Shown: piece by piece, positions 38,291 to 45,586 of the stretch | Numbering within the stretch: position 1 is the stretch's first letter | Layout of the letters: each line of letters starts with the position of its first letter | NCBI RefSeq assembly: GCF_030369615.1 | Contig: NZ_CP128494.1 | Span: 778,001-842,000 of the forward strand | Direction of reading: 5' to 3' | Source of the DNA: Geobacillus stearothermophilus ATCC 12980 | GTDB taxonomy: Bacteria > Bacillota > Bacilli > Bacillales > Anoxybacillaceae | DNA length: 64,000 nucleotides | Translations under genes and position numbers: made by a program | Notes under the pieces: model-generated | What the model was told of the DNA's origin: nothing | The model's database searches: none | Seen by the model: only the letters and a program-made list of their open reading frames with translations

Positions 38291-38479
38291 ATGGGCATGG
38301 AGCGGAAAACAGTGATTGTCACCGGCGGAGCGAACGGCATCGGCAAGGCGGTCTCCGCGATGTTTGCCAAACAAGGTGCGAATGTGGCCATCGTGGATCG
38401 GGATGTCAAAAAAGGGGAGGCGTTTGCTAAAATAAATGAATATGGAGAACGGCTTTGCAGCAAAGGTGGGAGGCAATGA
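38291..38479 (+). pseudogene. N-terminal fragment of a short-chain dehydrogenase
   Basis: From ATG 38291 the frame gives the Rossmann start VIVTGGANGIGKAVSAMFAK and GANVAIVDRD, exactly an SDR N-terminus, but it stops after 62 codons, while SDRs are about 250 residues. The catalytic Tyr-Lys region is absent. The downstream gene starts inside its last codon. A deletion probably removed the rest. Confidence 0.75.
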
Positions 38480-38724
38480 TGAAAATCCGCAAAACGCCGA
38501 TCATGGACGGGCAAGCCCCGGTCAACGTATATATTTATGAAAACCGGAAAGAGGAATACATCGTTCTAGCCATTCCGGCGCTTGAATGGTCGTTTTCGTT
38601 TTCCTATGGGGAAGAGGCCGGAGCGGTAACCGAGCGGCTCGAGGCGTCGCTGCAAAAGCGGCTTGACCATGAACGTGCTGCCGCGTTGACCGCTCAGTTG
38701 CTTGCATGGGCGCGAGAAATGTAA
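38476..38724 (+). CDS. Small hypothetical protein, possibly YueH-like
   Basis: About 82 residues (ATG 38476 or 38479; GGTGGGAGG just upstream). Sequence KIRKTPIMDGQAP, NVYIYENRKEEYIVLAIP and EWSFSF suggest a small beta-rich protein; it resembles YueH-type proteins as I remember them, low certainty. Its start overlaps the stop of the SDR fragment. The orphan omega-RNA-like element begins a few bases after its stop. Confidence 0.55.
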   Translation: MMKIRKTPIMDGQAPVNVYIYENRKEEYIVLAIPALEWSFSFSYGEEAGAVTERLEASLQKRLDHERAAALTAQLLAWAREM

Positions 38725-38730
38725 CTGGGC

Positions 38731-39015
38731 GGCCGCTTGTGACTTTGCATGTTAGGAGCTCGATGGTGAAGTGTTTAACTTCCCTCCGAAAGAAGTCTCC
38801 TACTTCTAAACGTGAAGGTGCGCCAGCACCAGTGAAAGTGGGAGATGAATTTCGGTTGGCGTTAGCCAACGAATAAGATAGAATATGGCTAGAACGGACA
38901 CCTTCGGAACGAAGGGAAGCGTAAAGGGTTCTTGTGTGTGGCTTACCGTTCAGCGAACACACACAAGTCGCTTGAAGCCCCCACCTCTAAGCGAAGCGTA
39001 GGTGGTGGGTAGTTC
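38731..39015 (+). mobile_element. IS605-related remnant: ORF-less structured element with omega-RNA-like hairpins
   Basis: No protein gene, but a chain of stems: GGTGCGCCAGCACC, GTTGGC-GTTA-GCCAAC, CTTGTGTGTG...CACACACAAG and terminal CCCCCACCT...AGGTGGTGGG, ending GTTCAC. The terminal hairpin plus GTTCAC resembles the right end of the TnpB element at 45459-45493 (hairpin then GTTCAT). It also shares a near-identical segment, GGGAGATGAAT followed by TCGGT(T/C)GGCGTT, with 63975-64000. Best read as the guide-RNA/right-end part of a TnpB-type element that lost its gene. It directly abuts a truncated kinase. Confidence 0.6.
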
Positions 39016-39016
39016 A

Positions 39017-39328
39017 CACGTAATGAAAAACGCCATTGAAGCAATGCCTCGCGGCGGGAGTTTATACGTCCGCGTTTCCGAAGCGGGAGGAACGGTTTAT
39101 TTGGATATTGCCGACACAGGCATTGGCATTTCCAAAGAGCGCCTGCAAAAAATCGGCGAACCGTTTTTTACGTTGAAAGAAAAAGGGATGGGGCTCGGGA
39201 TGACAACAAGCATGAAAATTATCCAGGAACATAAAGGGACAATGCAGATCGAGAGCGAAGTCGGAAAAGGGACGATTGTCCATTTGACGCTGCCGTCCGG
39301 CTATGCGGCCGACGCCGCAAGCGGCTGA
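39017..39328 (+). pseudogene. C-terminal ATPase remnant of a sensor histidine kinase
   Basis: About 100 codons hold the HATPase part: N-box KNAIEAMPRGG, G1 DTGIGIS, F box PFFTLKEKG and G2 GMGLGMTTS, then VGKGTIVHLTLPSG. The sensor domain and phospho-acceptor His are missing; the frame begins right at the right end of the 38731-39015 element. Resembles sporulation-type kinases (KinD/KinE class) but the identity cannot be settled. A hairpin terminator follows. Confidence 0.8.
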
Positions 39329-39349
39329 CAAAAGAGGCTGCTCCGACCA

Positions 39350-39381
39350 AACGTGTCCGCGCCCAAGGCGCGGACACGTTC
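39350..39381. terminator. Strong hairpin after the kinase remnant
   Basis: AACGTGTCCGCGCC-CAA-GGCGCGGACACGTT, a 14-base-pair stem between the convergent kinase remnant and the 42-residue gene; T tract is short (TTCTTGG plus strand, TTTGG minus strand). Confidence 0.65.
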
Positions 39382-39385
39382 TTGG

Positions 39386-39514
39386 TTATGAGCGGTTTTT
39401 TTTCGCTTGCTTGGCGGTGTCAACGCTGTCTTTGGCCATTTCCGCCTCTGTTTTCGAGACGGTCGGGTTGGCCACTTCTTGGCTTACTTTGTTTTGTCTC
39501 CCTTTTTTCGACAT
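39386..39514 (-). CDS. Very small basic protein (42 residues)
   Basis: ATG 39514 is preceded by AAAGAGGGGGAAGC, an excellent ribosome site, and the frame MSKKGRQNKVSQEV to AKQAKKNRS ends at 39386 before a strong hairpin. The polar, Lys/Gln/Ala-rich composition is like small spore proteins, but no known Ssp family is recognised. Confidence 0.6.
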   Translation of the reverse strand: MSKKGRQNKVSQEVANPTVSKTEAEMAKDSVDTAKQAKKNRS

Positions 39515-39540
39515 GCTTCCCCCTCTTTTCTTCCCATCGG

Positions 39541-39576
39541 TCACCGCCGGCCGTACATGCGCAAAATGCCATTTAA
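39541..39576 (-). pseudogene. 3' piece (11 codons and stop) of the interrupted alpha/beta-hydrolase gene
   Basis: On the minus strand TTAAATGGC to CGGCGGTGA encodes LNGILRMYGRR-stop. It joins in frame to the piece at 45494-45584 when the TnpB element (39577-45493) is removed: ...HSEE+LNGILRMYGRR. The plus-strand TTTAA at 39572-39576 is the probable target motif of that element. See 46727-47364 for the 5' part. Confidence 0.7.
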
Positions 39577-39752
39577 CAACCCATACGCCGCAAGTCCCCC
39601 GCCTCTAAGCGAAGCGTAGGCGGGGGATACGCGGCGTCTTTTTTTACTGGTTCATCACCAAATTTTGTGATTTAGTGACAAAAAAGAGAAAGCACTGACG
39701 AGATCCTGGCCATAATGTTAGCGGTGAAATAAACATTAGGGAGGTCTCGTAA

Positions 39753-40943
39753 GTGCTTTCTATATCACTAGGATTGCCAGAATTTAAAGTGATTAAACAC
39801 GAACTTCTTTCCTATGGTTATGCGATTCATGTAGAGAAAACAGAGACACAGGAACGTTGCCCTCATTGTGGGTTTGCCACTTCCTCTGTCCACGACAGAC
39901 GGACAAGAAAAGTACGGGATTTGGCGATTTTCCATCAACCGGTGTACTTGTTCGTAAAGGTAAAGCGCTATCGGTGTTGGAATTGTTCCCAAGTGTTTTC
40001 TGCCTCTTTGGAATCGATTCCACCCAATCAACACTACACCAATCGATTTTGTGAGTACTTGTATGAACTTTGCGAAGGCTCCACCATTCAAGAAGTCAGC
40101 CGAAAGCACCGTATCCCATATACGACATTGGAACGCATTTATTACTCCATCGCATCGAAAAAAGCAAAAGAGCGCTAAGCAGCGATGGAGGCCTCTTCTC
40201 CAAAAGGGATGGTGCTTAGCTTAGATGAAATCGCGGTAAAAAAGGGACATCAGTATGAAACTGTATTGATGGATGCCAGAGCCGGATCGGTCATGGGAAT
40301 GCATGCCGATCGCCAATGTAACTCCGCCGTTAACTTGTTGAGCCAAAATGGACTGTCGAAAGAAATGGTCCAAACGGTGATTCTTGACATGTGGGAACCT
40401 TATCATAAGGCGGTTCGCGCCCTGTTTCCATCTGCTTCGATTGTCATCGATAAGTACCATGTGGTTCAAAAAGTGACACAAGCCTTGGATCAAGCAAGAA
40501 AGGAATTTTCTCCATTGAAAAAGGCTCGATATCTTCTCTTAAAAGGCTGTGAAAAGCTTCGTAAGGACCAACGGCTTCGATTAGACGATATCTTGGAGGA
40601 GTATCCGGTACTTTCCATTGCTTATTATCTGAAAGAGTTGTTTCGGGATTTTTACCGAACCGATGGATATAACGAAGCAAAGGAACGCTTAGAAGAATGG
40701 ATTGGGTTAGCCAAACAGAGCCCTTTTGCTTCTTTTCAGGAAGCAGCCAACACGCTTGAAAGGTGGAAGGAGCCTATTCTTTCCTACTTTTTGTGCCCAT
40801 ATACGAATGCCCGAATCTAGGGGACGAATCACAAGATCAAAAACATCAAACGCCGGGCATATGGCTATCGAAATCTAGAACGGTTTCGTTTGCGTGTATT
40901 TCTGGAGTGTACAGGGAACACTACAGGTAGTCAGGCTGCCTAA
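39753..40943 (+). pseudogene. ISL3-family transposase with two in-frame stops
   Basis: One frame runs from 39753 to the stop at 40943: zinc-finger start CPHCGFAT...CWNCSQVF, helix-turn-helix region, then DEIAVKKGHQYE (first Asp) and DMWEPYHKAVR (second Asp). It is interrupted by TAA at 40176-40178 (probably CAA) and by TAG at 40818-40820, the codon where the family-conserved Glu of the EGTNHKIK-type motif belongs (GAG to TAG). The transposase is therefore inactive, so any movement needs a related copy. Confidence 0.9.
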
Positions 40944-40949
40944 GCGCTC

Positions 40950-41053
40950 CCTTCTTCCGCTATCGGTATGATAGTTGGTAGAATGGAACCCGTCAAGGAA
41001 AGCACTTGACTGTTTCCATTCTACCAACTTCGTGGTCTGTATGCGGAAGAAGG
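40950..41053. repeat. Long interrupted palindrome in the ISL3 3' region
   Basis: CCTTCTTCCGC (40950-40960) pairs with GCGGAAGAAGG (41043-41053), and GTTGGTAGAATGGAA (40974-40988) pairs with TTCCATTCTACCAAC (41014-41028). Together they make a ~100-nt hairpin between the transposase stop and the right inverted repeat. It may be a strong terminator or a small nested element. Confidence 0.75.
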
Positions 41054-41197
41054 ATCCTGACTGATGAACCTATTTCATCCAGCTAACATGTTTCTGGGAT
41101 TGAGTGAAAATCACAGAAAATGGTGAAGACCCTTTTTACTTTTGATCAAAAAAAAGTAAAAAAATGGGAGAATCGATGAAAAAAGAATATAGATTTT

Positions 41198-42446
41198 CAC
41201 GAGTGTTGATTATCCAAAATTATACATACGCCTTCCATAAATTTGGGCATACTCAAACAAAGCAGCGGCCATCCCGGATTTCCAATCGAGAGGAAGCTGC
41301 CCAGAGAAAAAACGGCGAACGAACGAAATGAAGGAAAGAGAGACGTTCGTCTGTTTTTTGGTTTGATCATACAGCCATCGCAGCAACACATACGCGATGA
41401 ACGCCGCAAACAGTTGGTTGTATACCGCATTTTCCGTCGTGCCAAACAAGGTCGGGACATTCAGATATTGCTTCACCCAACGGAAAAAGACCTCAACAGC
41501 CCAACGTTGTTGGTACATGTCGGCAATGGTTTCCGCAGACGCATGGAAGAGGTTCGTCACGACCCGAATGTCGCGGCCATTCGCATCTCGAAAGATCACC
41601 ACCCGGTGACGCTTGGTGGAGCGGCATTGTTTCGTTCCCAACTGGCACGTGAAGTCGGTTTGAACCGATGAGGATGTGCTGGAAAGGCGGTTCAAGCTTT
41701 TTTTCTGATGAAGTTCGATGTTGTCCTTCATCCGAATGACAAAGAGCTGATGCTGCTCCACAAATCGATCGAGGCGTTCGATTTTGAAATACGCCCGGTC
41801 TTCCACGAGCACTTGTTGAGCGTTCGTCAACTGTTCTCCCACTGGGCCATCGTGACGCAGTCCGGTCGTTTCCACCACGTCTGCCGGCAACGAGAATTCC
41901 GGCGAATACGCGACGTGCAGCTTCACTCCGGCGCGTTCGCCGTGATACGGCGCCCATGGGAGGCGGTTTTTCCCGACCGTGACGGTCGTCGAATCCACCA
42001 CCCGAAGCGGTTTGGGAAACCGAAGCGAACGGCGGGTTTGGCGGTTGCACTTGGAAATGATCAACGCCAACAAGCGTTTCATGATGTCATAGGGAACTTC
42101 TTTCGCTTTCTTGGATACTGTGGAATAATGGAATCGCGGCAATCCATACAGAGGCCCCACATCGGCTCCGTGGCGAAAGCTTTTCCATTGATGCATGGCG
42201 GCCAGCAGGAAGAAGTGAATCAACTCGCGCAACGTAAAGGTTCGAGACGAATCACGATACCCAACCGCTTCGGCAATCAGTTGAATCTCTTCATCCGAAA
42301 CAAGTTTTTGCATCAAATTCGGGAGTGTGGTATGCTTGTTCATAGAGAGCACCTCCTGGGTTTGTTTGTGTTGCTACTCACATTCTACAGGAAAGGTGCT
42401 CTTTTTTCTATACCCTTTGGATTTTATTGGATAATCAACACGCCTG
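41198..42446 (-). mobile_element. IS4-family insertion sequence
   Basis: 1,249 bp. The ends read inward CACGAGTGTTGATTATCCAA (left) and CAGGCGTGTTGATTATCCAA (right). A 9-bp duplication ATAGATTTT lies at 41189-41197 and 42447-42455. Contains one intact transposase gene. It sits about 60 bases to the right of the ISL3 copy, inside the left end of the TnpB element. Confidence 0.9.
41210..42343 (-). CDS. IS4-family transposase
   Basis: About 377 residues, apparently intact. DDE residues are visible: VVDSTTVTVGK (first Asp), VLVEDRAYF (second Asp) and the YREK-type motif region YQQRWAVEVFFRWVKQYL (Glu). Start at ATG 42343, preceded by CAGGAGGTGC. Transcribed toward the ISL3 element. Occupies nearly the whole IS. 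Confidence 0.93.
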   Translation of the reverse strand: MNKHTTLPNLMQKLVSDEEIQLIAEAVGYRDSSRTFTLRELIHFFLLAAMHQWKSFRHGADVGPLYGLPRFHYSTVSKKAKEVPYDIMKRLLALIISKCNRQTRRSLRFPKPLRVVDSTTVTVGKNRLPWAPYHGERAGVKLHVAYSPEFSLPADVVETTGLRHDGPVGEQLTNAQQVLVEDRAYFKIERLDRFVEQHQLFVIRMKDNIELHQKKSLNRLSSTSSSVQTDFTCQLGTKQCRSTKRHRVVIFRDANGRDIRVVTNLFHASAETIADMYQQRWAVEVFFRWVKQYLNVPTLFGTTENAVYNQLFAAFIAYVLLRWLYDQTKKQTNVSLSFISFVRRFFSGQLPLDWKSGMAAALFEYAQIYGRRMYNFG

Positions 42447-42475
42447 ATAGATTTTCGATTATTCATATTTTATAT

Positions 42476-44088
42476 GTAACTATTCACCCCAGTGCTAGTG
42501 TATAAAAAAGCCCAGCACAAATAGGGCATTTCGGTCATAGAAAATGCCCTAGGTAGCGGAAAGAACTCGATCGATCGTTTCGCCTGCCAACAGAAGACAT
42601 AACGAATCCCACACGTTTTTTTCGTGTTTCGTCAGTGTGGAAACGATGCTTCTTGCGATGCAAAACGACTGCGCGAATGTTTCTTCGCGAAATGTACCCG
42701 AAATGTTCTCTTTGACTTTAACCATGCGAAGATCGCGTTCGGCTTGGTTGTTGTCAAAGGGAACATGTACTTCACGTAAGAAACGCAGCGCTTCTTCCTT
42801 TCGTTTTTGAAGGCGTCGAACAAAAGCGAGTGCTTTTTTCGGAAGAGGCGTCATCGTTTCTAATCGGTGTTGTGCTCTTTCTAGGATGCGATCATACACT
42901 CGTTCCCACCGTCTCGCTTCTTCTTCGGAAAGTGCACCGTGATGGGCTTCGACGGCTTGCTTGGCGGCTAACAGAAACGTGGTCATGCGCATCGCCCACG
43001 TATGCCCCTGTTCGATGAATCCTTTTAACTCACGCAAATGGTGGGCATGACAAAGGGCATGGGTGGCATGTGTGTATTTCGGATACGTACCGAACGCATC
43101 GTGCATCATCGTCCCTTCATATCGGGGAAGAATCCCGATCTCATCGGTCGCTTTTTTTCCACGAGAAGCGTGAGGAGCCAAGTATGTATATCTCGATGTA
43201 CACGCGACATGCACCCATGCGAGTTTCCCATTGATGCGCAAACTCGTTTCATCGACATGCAGGATGTTGGATTCAAGTAAGGCGTCTTCGATGATGTCCA
43301 TATTTGATTCCAGCGCTTCGCGTCCTCGTTTCACCATATTGGCAAGGGTTCCTGTACTAATCGAGTGTTGATATAACGCTTCGATTGTATCACTTAAACG
43401 CTTGTACGGGATCAATTGGATATGATGTAAATAAACAACGAGCGCCGTGAGCCGTGGACCGTATTGCACATGATTCGTGACATGGGATGGGAATTCGGCT
43501 TGTTGCACGCATCGACAATGTGGACACGATTTCACTTCACGTTCATGTTGTGTCACCTCGATCGCCACAGGAGGGACATCAAACACTTGACGGATATCGA
43601 CTTTGAACGGTTTGACTTCACGCAAAGAAGCTCCACATCCTTGACACGTATGCACACGGTGGACGACACGATGATGTGGATGTTCCACTTGACGGAGCGT
43701 CTTCCCCTCATGTCCCTCTTGCCCACCAGGCTTTTTGCCAGACGGCTCGCGGGAGGAACGCTTTTTCTCAAAACGGTCAGAAGATGGGGGCAAATGGCTA
43801 TTGGAGCTGTTTTTTTTCGTGCGTGCTTCCAGCTCTTGAACACGGTACTTCAGTTGTTCATTTTCTTTGCGTAGCTGTTTGTTTTCGTGACGCAAATGTT
43901 CATTTTCTTGAATGAGTTGATGAATGAGCTGTTTTTGTTGTTGAACTTTGCCGATTAAGCTCTCAACTGTAAATACAGCTTGTTGTACCGTCAACATGCG
44001 ATTCACCTCCTTGTCTATCAATATTCACATCATAGACAAGGAAAGAAGAAAATATTCAGCTCACTTTATGATGTGGCTGAATAGTTAC
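42476..44088 (-). mobile_element. IS66-family insertion sequence (ISBst12-like)
   Basis: 1,613 bp, the size of ISBst12 as I recall it. The ends read inward GTAACTATTCACCCCA and GTAACTATTCAGCCAC. A perfect 8-bp duplication TTTTATAT lies at 42468-42475 and 44089-44096. Only the tnpC-type gene is present, as in the ISBst12 subgroup that lacks TnpA and TnpB accessory genes. Confidence 0.93.
42549..43997 (-). CDS. IS66-family transposase (TnpC type)
   Basis: About 482 residues, intact. N-terminal leucine-zipper coiled coil (residues about 15-60), then KKNSSNSHLPPSSD, zinc finger CQGCGASL...CPHCRCVQ, and the DDE domain with HVDETSLRINGK (Asp), HDAFGTY and PFDNNQAERDLRMVKVKE (Glu). GGAGGTGAATCGC precedes ATG 43997. 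Confidence 0.95.
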   Translation of the reverse strand: MLTVQQAVFTVESLIGKVQQQKQLIHQLIQENEHLRHENKQLRKENEQLKYRVQELEARTKKNSSNSHLPPSSDRFEKKRSSREPSGKKPGGQEGHEGKTLRQVEHPHHRVVHRVHTCQGCGASLREVKPFKVDIRQVFDVPPVAIEVTQHEREVKSCPHCRCVQQAEFPSHVTNHVQYGPRLTALVVYLHHIQLIPYKRLSDTIEALYQHSISTGTLANMVKRGREALESNMDIIEDALLESNILHVDETSLRINGKLAWVHVACTSRYTYLAPHASRGKKATDEIGILPRYEGTMMHDAFGTYPKYTHATHALCHAHHLRELKGFIEQGHTWAMRMTTFLLAAKQAVEAHHGALSEEEARRWERVYDRILERAQHRLETMTPLPKKALAFVRRLQKRKEEALRFLREVHVPFDNNQAERDLRMVKVKENISGTFREETFAQSFCIARSIVSTLTKHEKNVWDSLCLLLAGETIDRVLSAT

Positions 44089-44117
44089 TTTTATATTATA
44101 AGTAAGGAGGTGAAAGG

Positions 44118-45302
44118 ATGTATCGAACGGTCAAAATACCTTTTCAAACATCAAAAAAAGATATCGATCGATTATTCGAATGCAACCGAATATCGGCTCA
44201 AATTTGGAATGACTGTTTAGTCATTGCCAAAAACTATGCATTAAAGAATAATGGAAAATGGATCAACCAAACCGAACTTCAAAAACAAACGAAGGGCAAA
44301 TACCCGATCCATAGCCAAAGCATTCAAGCCGTATGCCATAAATATTTGAACGCCAGAGACAGCGCCAAAAAAGCCAAACAAAAAGGGCTAGATAACAAAT
44401 ATCCGTACAAACAGAAAAAATATTTCAACACGAAATGGGCAAATAACGGATTTATCATTCACCCAAATGGGACCATTGAACTGAAAATGGGTCGCTGGGA
44501 AAGAAAAAACCAACCTCCTATTGTAGTGAAAATCGATAAAGAACAAATTCCAAACGGCACTGTCAAAGAAATCGAACTCATTTTTGATGCGAAACATTGG
44601 AAACTCATGCTTTGCCTCAGTTATGAAAACGGTGAACAACCAACTACTAAAAAAGAAGGAACTATCGCTGCCGGTGATCCTGGCGAAATTCACGCCATTA
44701 GTGCCGTCAGCGAAAACGGAAGCAGCATCATCATCACCGGTAGGAAAATAAGAAGCATTCATCGCCTTCGAAATAAAAAAATAGCAGAACTGCAAAAAAA
44801 GATGTCCAAATGTAAAAAAGGTTCGCGTAAATGGAAAAAATATAACCGCGCGAAGCAATATATTTTATCGAAAAGCGAAGCGCAATTAAAAGACTGCTTG
44901 CATAAAACGACCAAACAATTGGTCGATTGGTGTTTGGAACAAAACGTCAAACATTTCATGATAGGCGATGTCGAAGGCGTCCAGCGCAACAAAAAGAAAA
45001 AGCGATCCAAATTGGTGAACCAAAAATTATCGAACTGGTGTTTTGGCAAACTCTACGACTATTTGAAATACAAACTAGAAGCTAAAGGCATCACTTTTGA
45101 AAAAGTGGATGAATCGTATACCACGCAAACATGTCCTGTTTGCGGGAAGAAGAAAAAACCTTCTTCTAGAAATTTTATTTGTGCTTGTGGTTATTCTCAG
45201 CATCGGGATGTCCATTCGGCATGCAATATTCTTACAAAACACTTATATGGAGAATTCCGACCGATGAAAATAACGAACCACAAGTATCTACGGATCGCGT
45301 AA
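44118..45302 (+). CDS. tnpB: TnpB RNA-guided endonuclease (IS1341/IS605 type)
   Basis: 394 residues, full length. RuvC residues are present: Asp187 in AAGDPGE, Glu286 in IGDVEGVQ and Asp364 in QHRDVHSACN. The zinc finger has Cys339/Cys342 (CPVC) and Cys355/Cys357 (CACG). So the nuclease looks active. AAGGAGGTGAAAGG precedes the ATG. TnpB is programmed by an RNA from the gene 3' end and element right end and cuts empty donor sites next to a target motif. Codon use is more AT-rich than in the flanking genes. The IS66 insertion ends 29 bases upstream and may have replaced its promoter. Confidence 0.93.
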   Translation: MYRTVKIPFQTSKKDIDRLFECNRISAQIWNDCLVIAKNYALKNNGKWINQTELQKQTKGKYPIHSQSIQAVCHKYLNARDSAKKAKQKGLDNKYPYKQKKYFNTKWANNGFIIHPNGTIELKMGRWERKNQPPIVVKIDKEQIPNGTVKEIELIFDAKHWKLMLCLSYENGEQPTTKKEGTIAAGDPGEIHAISAVSENGSSIIITGRKIRSIHRLRNKKIAELQKKMSKCKKGSRKWKKYNRAKQYILSKSEAQLKDCLHKTTKQLVDWCLEQNVKHFMIGDVEGVQRNKKKKRSKLVNQKLSNWCFGKLYDYLKYKLEAKGITFEKVDESYTTQTCPVCGKKKKPSSRNFICACGYSQHRDVHSACNILTKHLYGEFRPMKITNHKYLRIA

Positions 45303-45493
45303 GCGAGAAGTAGTAGATGGTGAGTTCCCACCCTTCATGCTTTGGCATGATGTTGCTTGCTATTTCTTTCTGTTGTGTTTCCGTGCTTGGTCACGAGATA
45401 CACGGGAAACCCGGTGTATCGTGAAACACCTGGAAAGAAAAAGGCAAGAAACCCCCACTTCAACGCCTACAGGCGTAAGTGGGGGAGGTTCAT
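45303..45493 (+). ncRNA. Predicted omega RNA scaffold and right end of the TnpB element
   Basis: Non-coding 3' region after tnpB with CACGAGATACACGGGAAACC-CGGTGTATCGTG and the terminal CCCCCACTTCAACGCC/GGCGTAAGTGGGGG stem, ending GGAGGTTCAT. By the known TnpB mechanism the RNA continues past the end, so the guide would start at 45494 (CTCCTCGCTATGTTTGG), which is sequence of the interrupted hydrolase gene. The 5' limit of the RNA is not known and may overlap tnpB. Confidence 0.6.
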
Positions 45494-45584
45494 CTCCTCG
45501 CTATGTTTGGTCGGAATTTGATGGCGGGCCTGGTCGATCAACACAACACCAGCATGCGGCACATAGCGGCGAAATATGGTGATA
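45494..45584 (-). pseudogene. Middle piece of the interrupted alpha/beta-hydrolase gene
   Basis: Minus-strand reading gives ITIFRRYVPHAG, VVLIDQARHQIPTKHSEE, which has the catalytic His region (ARHQIP) expected at the C-terminus of an alpha/beta hydrolase. Bounded on one side by IS630 (TA target at 45585-45586) and on the other by the TnpB element right end. Joins in frame to both other pieces. Confidence 0.8.
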
Positions 45585-45586
45585 TA

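Larger units (their letters stand above)
39649..41132 (+). mobile_element. ISL3-family insertion sequence
   Basis: 1,484 bp with imperfect terminal inverted repeats (left GGTTCATCACCAAATTTTGT, right read inward GGGTCTTCACCATTTTCTGT). An 8-bp direct duplication TTTTTACT flanks it at 39641-39648 and 41133-41140, exactly as expected for ISL3. The transposase gene inside is broken by two stops. Confidence 0.93.
39577..45493 (+). mobile_element. TnpB-only IS200/IS605-type element, its left end loaded with three other ISs
   Basis: The boundaries come from restoring the host gene: left end after TTTAA (39572-39576), right end after GTTCAT at 45493. Near the left end is a nested palindrome (ACGCCGC...CCCCCGCCT...AGGCGGGGG...GCGGCGT, about 39589-39637); the right end has CCCCCACTT...AAGTGGGGG. 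No target duplication, as expected for this family. No TnpA gene is present, so transposition would need TnpA in trans. Net of ISL3, IS4 and IS66 and their duplications, the element is about 1,546 bp. Confidence 0.75.
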
